Notes under the pieces: generated by a model
Seen by the model: only the letters and a program-made list of their open reading frames with translations
Database searches by the model: none
What the model was told of the DNA's origin: nothing
NCBI GenBank assembly: GCA_027627225.1
Contig: CM051038.1
Span: forward strand, 47,268,843 to 47,332,842
Direction: 5' to 3'
Length of the DNA stretch: 64,000 nt
Source: Congeria kusceri
Taxonomy: Eukaryota > Mollusca > Bivalvia > Myida > Dreissenidae
Shown: positions 56,471-64,000 of the stretch, in pieces
Layout of the letters: every line of letters starts with the position of its first letter
Position numbering within the stretch: the stretch's first letter is position 1
Made by a program: the position numbers and the translations under genes

Positions 56471-57892
56471 TTTGTAGGCGTGGAGTGTCACTTACGTCGT
56501 TAAAATGTAAACAAAGAATATATCTATATAATGACAACATTTTAATTCACGGAAATAAAATTTACTGGAACAAAACATTTAAACATTATTCAATTAACAA
56601 GAATTAAGTTATTATGTCAAATAAGCATCATTCAAAAACATGCAATGCACAGCATAGAAAACCTGTCAATACAATCTTAGAAAGCTGATATTTTTAAAAT
56701 TTGAAAAAATACAAACCAGATATCACACTAATTGAAATTCATGAAAGAATTCGATGAAATTGTGTGCCTGTTTATTTTACATATACAGAAAAAAATGGCT
56801 AAGGATATGAAACCAAATCACCAAGACCATAAATTGTATCAACAAATTAAAAGGAACTGCAAAGTTTCAAATTATTAATTACTATCCATACACCATTATA
56901 GTACATACAATTCAGGGAAACCATTGCTGTAAGTTGCAGTGTACTGTAACTTCTGTAAGTACTCTAAGTTTAAGTCTAACCAAGAAAGAAGCTACTAAAA
57001 TCATTTATTTTGTGTCACTTTAATACAAATGCAATTTGTTAAGAAAAATGCTATTATGAAAAGATATTTTATATATACAATTGAAAATGTTTTAATCATA
57101 AGATATTAAAAAATACTAGAATCTAGCCAGGTAACAACTATCATGTTACTTGAAATGAAGGAACAAAAATATAAAAAAACAAGCAAAAAACAATCATGCT
57201 GTTAAGACATTATGGTCACTTTAACAAAAATGAACTCTTACTTTGATTATAAATTCAAATACATATCTATATATAATAAAGATAATACTGCATTAGCCAA
57301 TGTAATTTTATTCACAACAAATTAATTAATTAAAAGTTAGAGAAAAACACAGCTTTACAAATAAAAAACAATAGGTTTCAGTTAACTTAAATGCAGTAAA
57401 GCCAGTGTATTTAAAATTATTCAGTCCAACATGAACAAGAGAAATGAATGACAAAAAGAAAATAAGGGAAATGATGCACAACTATAGAAGAGCGTGAACT
57501 TGAAAAAAATATGATGGTAAACTAAACATTATTCAATTTACACTAACACACGTTTAATGCTGCATTAACTCATAGACAAGGTACTTTACCTATTGATGCA
57601 GTAATACATGTCCGCTAGAAAGTGTCTAAAATGTCACATCAATAATTGTACTTTCTTAAACAACCTTCACATGTCAGTTCTTTGCTTTCACTGGATGTCA
57701 ACCTGAAAATATTAAAGAATTTCAGTCACTTTTTGAATGTAACTAATAACAACATGAACACGACAACATATGTGTATACATTATTTAATTAATTACATAG
57801 ATATTAAAACATTTGGCTCTAAAATGTTTATTGAATAAGCAAGAATAATGTGAACTCAGTCTCAAGCTGCTATTTTATACCAGGACACTCAC
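56471..57892. other. Gene-free AT-rich stretch
   Basis: No supported feature seen. Confidence 0.4.
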
Positions 57893-58145
57893 CAACTGCT
57901 GACTCTGTCAGGAAGCACATAATACAGAAGCTTCGTTGTACGATACCCGTCGTTGTCGCACAAATATTATGCAGCTCAAGACACCATACGAGCCTACATC
58001 ACAAACACAGCAAGCTGCATCTCGCAATTCTGCAGTTGCGTTCCCCACCCACTTTGACATCACACGTGTGGGATAGTGTTTCAGAGCAATCGTCAACATA
58101 TCCTCTAAGAACTTTGAACGCATTATGAACCGATGGAAATGTTGA
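57893..58145 (-). other. Exon-like GC-richer block with strong donor, unassigned
   Basis: On the minus strand a block of higher GC content ends at CAGTTG|GTGAGT, a near-consensus donor, and follows an acceptor-like GAGTGTTAG. An 82-codon frame starts MSVSQHFHRFIMRSKFLEDM but stops 24 bases before the donor; a shifted frame (CRLVWCLELHNICATTTGI) reaches it. Unidentified; perhaps a decayed exon with one frameshift. Confidence 0.3.
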
Positions 58146-59121
58146 CTAACACTCATTTAATAAAAAATCCACAGTTTGTACTTTTAAATCCGCTGTTGTT
58201 TTTTGTTAAACCTACGTTGTTGAATGTTCACATAATACGCACTGACACAAACTTTTGGAAAATCGTTCATGTCGACTGCAGTCTACTTCTTGTGTGTGAT
58301 AATAGATAAAATTATGTAAATGTATTTATATTGTGTTCAATGTTACAATGAGTAACAATTTCTCGCTTCAGTTGAGTGTGTATTGATTACATGTGTGTTA
58401 AAATGTTATTGTCGACGATTTTATCTAGAACAATTTTTCATGCGTAACTATGCATCGCCGCAAGTAGACGTCATCAAGGTGTCTCATTTGCATATTGTGT
58501 TGTACTGTACATTGCTAAATGTTTGCGATTATTTGTTTATTTTAATCTTTTTTATTATGTAAACAACATTTGCACAAATGTGGCATAATAAATAGAATAT
58601 ATGGTTGGTGACTTTTGTTATCATGTGATATCAAAAGTCACAAGCCATATATTCTCTATATCCACTAGTGGAACGTGACACTGACAGAAAGACTCCGGAA
58701 TTCTCTATTCTTAATATTAATTAAGCAATCGTGAATTGGTGACGTTCTCCAGCACCAGATATTTCAAAGTCCAGGTTATCATGCCAGATTTTTCTGCAAA
58801 ATATGCATTTATGACAAAATACTATCAATTTACTAATCGGCATTGATCACCATCAGTTTAAAACATAATTTGATACTGTTGTTATTTTTGCTGATGGCGA
58901 AGAATTAGGTATTGACATACACTGATATTTGATCATTAATGTCTCCACACAATAAATAGTAAATAAACTTGTATTACGTATTTTTCTTGTATGTGGTTTA
59001 TCAAACCCCCTACAATTTATAAGTTACATCATAAACATTTGGATATACGCATATATATATAAATATATGTATATTTCAATTGTAGAATTTTTTTTATATA
59101 GCGCTTAAATGTGTTTTAATA
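58146..59121. other. Gene-free stretch with a hairpin
   Basis: Apart from the hairpin at 58594-58655 nothing was recognised. Confidence 0.4.
58594..58655. repeat. 24-bp-arm hairpin
   Basis: agaatatatggttggtgact / inverse agtcacaagccatatattct, continuing to TTTTG/CAAAA at the loop side. Two mismatches only. Confidence 0.92.
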
Positions 59122-60023
59122 CAGTCGACTCCCGATGGCTGGAAGTAGCAGGGACCGGCAAGGAAACTCCGAGCCATCCAAACTTCGAGCCAAACGAAGT
59201 CCGAGTTTGTTTACTACCACAGGCGGATATTCATCTGCTTCATATTCAAATCTCCAAATGAACAGTATTCAGATAGCATATACCCCGTAGTATTAAATAC
59301 ATATGAATTAACAAACACCAAATATTTATTTACAGATTGTACATATCTGTTGTTTTTTTATATCATATGTTTACACAAACATCGATTAAAAAAATTATAA
59401 ATATTCATGTACAATAACAATAAGACGCAATTAGCTATAATTGCTTCGTATTTTTCAGTGTAACCTTTCACATTTAATTTACGTTTCGTTATCTTACCTC
59501 CTACGGCTGACCCATTTTTGGTGTTGCTGATATAGATATCCACCCGAATTGGATACCGAGGCATTCTCTAGATTGCTCAGCAACTGTTGATCCAGAAGTT
59601 TCTGCGATCTTTACTGTATTCGTATTTTAGCAATTATTGCATCACAGTTTTGTAAGATTCTGATTCTCACTAAAACACTCGCTTTTATACAAAATATCAA
59701 TGTCATATTTTTGGTTTGAGCAATTGTATCGACGACAAGTTTGCTGCAGCAAATCGATTGACAGTAATCACGCTCGTCTAATTGATTAGCAACTTAATGC
59801 GACGCGAAGTGAGTTAGAACCAATCAAACAAGTTAAGGTGTGAAGACTATGACTGGGACCGTGACTAACTCTTCGAGCCATCAGAAAATTCGACCTTCGC
59901 GAATTCGAGCCAAACTAACAGAAATTATATGAATATATAGCAATGAAAAATTGGTCCCGCGAAGAAAGTTCGAGCCAACGAGAAATTCAAGACAAGCCAG
60001 TTCGAGCCATTGGGAGTCGAATG
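59122..60023. mobile_element. Non-autonomous pogo/Tigger-like element, 902 bp
   Basis: Left end CAGTCGACTCCCGATGGCT, right end inward CATTCGACTCCCAATGGCTC; subterminal 'ttcgagcca' phrases occur at both ends. Flanked by TA on both sides (59120-59121, 60024-60025). The CAGTCGA(C/A)-CTCGA-like terminus is characteristic of pogo/Tigger relatives. No transposase frame. Confidence 0.8.
59498..59564 (-). other. ATG exon-like sequence with donor, inside the transposon
   Basis: Minus strand ATG at 59564 reads MPRYPIRVDIYISNTKNGSA then VG and ends exactly at GGAG|GTAAGA, a consensus donor. It may be the first exon of the element's lost transposase or of a captured host gene. No promoter evidence. Confidence 0.25.
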
Positions 60024-60239
60024 TACTTTGATTTATCCGAGACCCGTGTCGACTTTGAGGACTATCAGACCTGGTTAGACCTGCCCTGGCCAAAACGACC
60101 TGCGAAGTAACGGCGATCAGTGTTTTCATTATCTATCATTGGACAGTATAGATTTTGGTATAATTTGAACGGTGCTATCATGCGTGACAAATCTGGTAAA
60201 ATGGATGTAGTTAAAACGGTTCTCATATAATCACAATTT
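60024..60239. other. Spacer
   Basis: No feature seen. Confidence 0.4.
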
Positions 60240-60950
60240 TGTGATTAGGTTTAACAGGTTCACAAAATTAACGCTCGTCTTAAAATAAGGATGAATTGTA
60301 AAATAAGTTGTAAAATAAATATTGATTTGATAGTAATAAATATAATAATCAGTAAAGTGGTTAACAAAATCAACGTTTGTCTTGTAAATTAAGATGAAAT
60401 GTAAAAATAAGTAGTAACAAATTTGATAATAATAAATATTGATCACTTCATACATATAGTGTTTCCATTAGTCCATATTATATAGTGTACATTAATTGTA
60501 AACAATAAACTAGTATGCATATAAATATCATATATGTTTTACATTAAATATATTTAATATTTTATAGTGATAAATACAACAATAATAAATATAGATCCTT
60601 TTGTATACAACAACAACAACATTATACATAATATATTTATTAGTGTATATTATATGTGTAATTTAATTGTTAACAATAAATTAGTGATAAAACAATAATA
60701 ATAAATATAATTAGTGATAAAACAATAATAATAAATATAGATCACTATATATACATAGTGTATTAATTACTTGATATTATATAGTGTAAATTAATTGTAA
60801 ACAATAAATTAGTATGCATAGAAATATCATATATGTGTTTCACTATATGTAGTAAATTTTCAAAATGTGTAGATTAGTGTATATTTTATATTGTACATTA
60901 GTTGTAAACAACAATAAGTATATATAGAATTATCAGATATGTGTACATGT
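60240..60950. repeat. AT-rich tandem array
   Basis: Three to four degenerate units of about 200 bases containing tatatagtgtacattaattg, aaacaataaactagtatgca and ataaatatcatatatg, plus (aataat)n runs such as aaaacaataataataaatat, present twice in a row near 60690. Confidence 0.8.
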
Positions 60951-61285
60951 ACGAAAAGTGATAGCCGTGCTTTATCTTCAGTTATTCCTTTCCTACTATG
61001 CACTTATTTCTTTTATAGTATACGTCCTGGCTACACTTTCCTTGCAAAAATTCGTCAAATACAGTGCCTTCCACCGTTTTCGTTAAAAAGGGCAAAACGG
61101 AAGCATTAATTAATTTGTTGTTGCATGTTGTTTGAATCTCAATGCCTTTATTTGTTGGAAGTATTGTTGTATGTTAAACATGAAGGTCAATGAACAAAAA
61201 TTCTATTTCTTTTTACTAAACGAACTCTATATAATACATTTATTGACATGTATAAGACAGTGCAAAAGATATGTATAAGATCATC
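60951..61285. other. Spacer with a short palindromic phrase
   Basis: ccgttttcgttaaaaagggc at 61075, followed by aaaacgg, is an imperfect hairpin and recurs in altered form near 61490. Confidence 0.4.
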
Positions 61286-61441
61286 TTAGCGAAACATAAT
61301 TGTGTATAATATATACAATATAAAATCATTGTAATGTTTTCCAATCCTCGTTTAAAATATATTTTAGCGAAACATAATTGTGTATAATATATACAATATA
61401 AAATCATTGTAATGTTTTCCAATCCTCTCTTAAAATATATT
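61286..61441. repeat. 78-bp tandem duplication
   Basis: ttagcgaaacataattgtgt at 61286 and again at 61364, each followed by ataatatatacaatataaaa and tgttttccaatcctc; the copies differ at one or two bases. Confidence 0.95.
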
Positions 61442-62596
61442 TCTTGATGTTATATATTTTTAAGTTCCTAAACTGCTTCTCTTTTTTCGTTTTCGCTAAA
61501 GAGGGCAAATACGGAAAACGCTTTAGTAATTTAAATATTTAACAATTTGTAGTATCTCCGTATGTTTCTTCTGTTGGAAGATGCATTTACATGGGGATCC
61601 ACATATATTGTTTTTTCGACAAGCCTTTTAATTAAATAACATTCATACTTAATACATATCTGCAAAGTTCATAACCTGGTAACACTTGAATCTTCATTTG
61701 GGTTGCAATTTTCTTTCACTTGCGAAGAAATTACTGAAAGTGAACTCGTTAGCTTGTGTTAAAAATGCAACATTAATGCAGTCGAATTGATGTTTTTCCT
61801 TATTTAAATTGCAAACATTTTAATTATTAGTTCGAGTCATCTTGGTAAAACTCTATAAATGGGATCAGATCCGGTAATTAAAACTAAATTGACACGCATC
61901 TTTAGAGTTCATTAATTTTTAAATGTTAACAATAACACAAATGAAATGTTGTTCTTCTCCCTACAAGAAATGTATATGCATATTTGAAATTCTTGTTTTT
62001 ATAAGATACATTTATAAGAAATTATTACAATGCACAACATGTTCCAATTTTATTCTCTGTTCAGTTAATAAATATTAATATGATAAGATTTATAAGAAAC
62101 TGTTCCAGGGCACTGCATACTACAATATTATAGCAATAGTAGCCTTTTTTTTCTAGAACGTTATCAAATACAACACGTTCTAATACTAGTTTTTTTTTCC
62201 CAGCTTTCAATAAATTAAATGATAAATGAATGTTTTTATGAGTAAATATAGAGATTTTTTTCATAATTTATCCTGAATAGAAGTGTATACAACTGCTACA
62301 TTTCTTAAATATTTGGTCTATTGAGACATTGTTGTATCTAAACCTGATATATTTCCAATTGCATATATATGCCAATATATTAATGCACGATGATTAACTT
62401 CCTTTTAAGTGTTTATAGAGGAAATCCATGCTTAGGTTGTCTGTCAAAGTAGTCAGTATTCTTTTATGTTTGTTTGTTTATTGTTTATACTTTTTTGTTG
62501 CTTCCGTTCCTTATATGGAGATCCTGCTTATTGCGTTCAAACCGATGCACCTGCTTTTACATATCACTATAATCACCTATTTCATGCTTCTCGCTA
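61442..62596. other. AT-rich region before a LINE ORF2
   Basis: May include the LINE's own 5' sequence. A 60-codon hydrophobic frame (62428-62610) overlaps the ORF2 start by 14 bases; it has no resemblance to LINE ORF1 proteins. Confidence 0.3.
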
Positions 62597-64000
62597 ATGT
62601 GTTCCCTTAAAATATTATCTTTAAACTGCAGATGCATCCAGGGCATAAAGAAATGATTACAAGTATTTCAATATTTAAAAGATACAAATTGTGACATATT
62701 ATGTCTTCAAGATACACATTTTGTTTGCGATCAATATAAAACTATTTACTCAGAATGGGGGGCAGAATGTTTTATGAGTTATGGCTCTTCCAATTCCCGC
62801 GGTGTTGCAATTTTCCTTTCAAAGAAACTTGAGTACAAAATACATAACGTTTATTATGATGACCAAGGAAACTTTATTCTGCTTGATTTAAATCTCGGTG
62901 AAACCAGAATTACCATTGTTACTATCTATGGGCCAAACACTGATATCCCGGACTTTTTTAACAATATCTTCCAGAAAATTGACACAATTAGTAATGATTC
63001 TTTCTTGATTTGTGGTGACTTTAATTTAGTATTAGACCCAAATCTGGATTACGATAATTATAAAACAGTGAATAATAAAAATGCAAGACAAACTGTTATA
63101 AAGCATATTGAAGAACGCAATCTTTCCGACCCTTTCAGAGTTAACTACCCTGTTTCGAAACGATACACATGGAGACGAACAAACCCCATACAACAAGCTA
63201 GGCTTGATTTTGTCCTTTTATCACCGCTTTTATTACCAGCATTCGTCGATGTAAACATTCTACCAAGTTTCCAATCCGATCACTCAATTGTAATCATGTC
63301 TTTACAATTTACTAATTTTAGCCATGGCAAAGGTCTATGGAAGCATAATAATAATCTGTTAGGTGATATCGTCTACTTAAACACTATTAATAAAAAAATA
63401 AACGAAATTAAACAACAATATATGGTCCCCGTTTATAATTTTGATAACATGTCTGATATAAAAGATCAAGACATACAATTCACGATTGATGATCAACTTT
63501 TTCTCGATACTTTACTTATGGAAATAAGGGGCAAAGCTATATCTTACAGTTCCTATAAGAAGAAATCGACTAACAATCGTGAAAAGCAACTTAAACTCGA
63601 AATCGAAGAACTAGAAAAAACTCTCACAGATGATAATGTTCAATATATTAATAATTTAAAAGCTGAACTTAAAAATATATATGATGAAAAATTAAAAGGG
63701 TCCGTTATTAGGTCGAGAGCTGAATGGGTTCAAAATGGTGAAAAACCCTCGAAACTATTCTGTAACCTTGAAAAATACAATTATACGACAAAAACTATGA
63801 CCAACTTAATTAATGATAATGGAATTGTACTAGATAACCGATCTGACATTTTAAAAGAAACTGCCTTTTTCTATAAAAAACTATACCAGTCTCAAAATGT
63901 AAACGTGTACGATGAAGATTTAAATAGTTATGCAAATGACATAGAAATACCCAAACTGTCAAGTGAACAGTTAAATAATTTAGAAGGGCCAATCACATTA
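62597..64000 (+). CDS. L1/Tx1-like LINE ORF2, N-terminal part, nearly intact
   Basis: ATG at 62597 reads MCSLKILSLNCRCIQGIKK then TGA at 62654, after which 448 codons are open to the window edge. Endonuclease (APE type): SLN near the start, CLQDTH (Asp where Glu is usual), VTIYGPNTD, ICGDFNLVLD, RYTWRR, ARLDFVLLSP and FQSDHSIV, giving the Asn, Asp-Asn and SDH catalytic set. A linker (DQLFLDTLLMEIRG, lysine-rich coiled coil) and the start of the reverse transcriptase region (RAEWVQNGEKPSKLFCNLE) follow. The protein nicks target DNA and reverse-transcribes element RNA. One nonsense change at codon 20 (CGA or AGA to TGA is likely) is the only defect visible. It ends off the right edge. Confidence 0.92.

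Overview
The window is animal nuclear DNA, AT-rich, with GT-AG introns, microsatellites and many interspersed repeats; nothing in it is bacterial. Repeat content points to a bivalve mollusc: a tRNA-headed SINE whose body matches bivalve Meta-type SINEs as I remember them, mollusc-type tandem units (the 'gagttatgcccct' and 'ggccaccagggggtggggcagtt' families), and a double-hairpin element that I associate from memory with the zebra mussel Dreissena. The species is an inference and could not be checked.

The one clearly recognisable cellular gene is on the minus strand, about 54.0 to 28.5 kb: a class C GPCR of the GABA-B receptor family spread over a dozen small exons. In coding order these are N-terminal lobe 1 (53820-54010), the middle of lobe 1 (49300-49424), lobe 1 agonist-pocket loop (48474-48647), lobe 2 (41296-41491), two tandem versions of a lobe 2 exon (39763-39906 and 39625-39711), end of the ligand domain (39050-39118), TM1 (37607-37739), TM2 (37167-37281), TM4 (30756-30878), TM5 (30030-30176), TM6-7 (29317-29500), and perhaps a cytoplasmic tail (28516-28774). 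Splice sites and phases agree at many junctions. However, TM1 has an in-frame TGA, TM6 an in-frame TAG and the TM7 exon a terminal TAA, and several expected blocks (part of lobe 2, the TM3 exon) were not found. I read it as a young pseudogene, or a very unusual receptor locus.

The rest is mostly mobile DNA. L1/Tx1-like LINE copies lie at 1.07-5.0 kb (broken), 19.9-22.4 kb (minus, inserted in a tandem repeat), 24.1-27.0 kb (broken) and 62.6-64.0 kb. The last is nearly intact: 448 uninterrupted codons run off the right edge. A decayed hAT/ZNF862-like transposase is at 15.4-16.6 kb. Two TA-flanked pogo/Tigger-like elements (27269-27961, 59122-60023), palindromic MITEs, at least four SINE copies and five copies of the double-hairpin repeat fill intron and intergenic space. 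An 859-bp segment (SINE plus double-hairpin element) is freshly duplicated in tandem at 44071-45796.

The left edge (576-649) holds a plausible first coding exon with a signal peptide, running into a splice donor; the rest of that gene cannot be followed. Stretches not listed as features are AT-rich sequence in which I see no gene.
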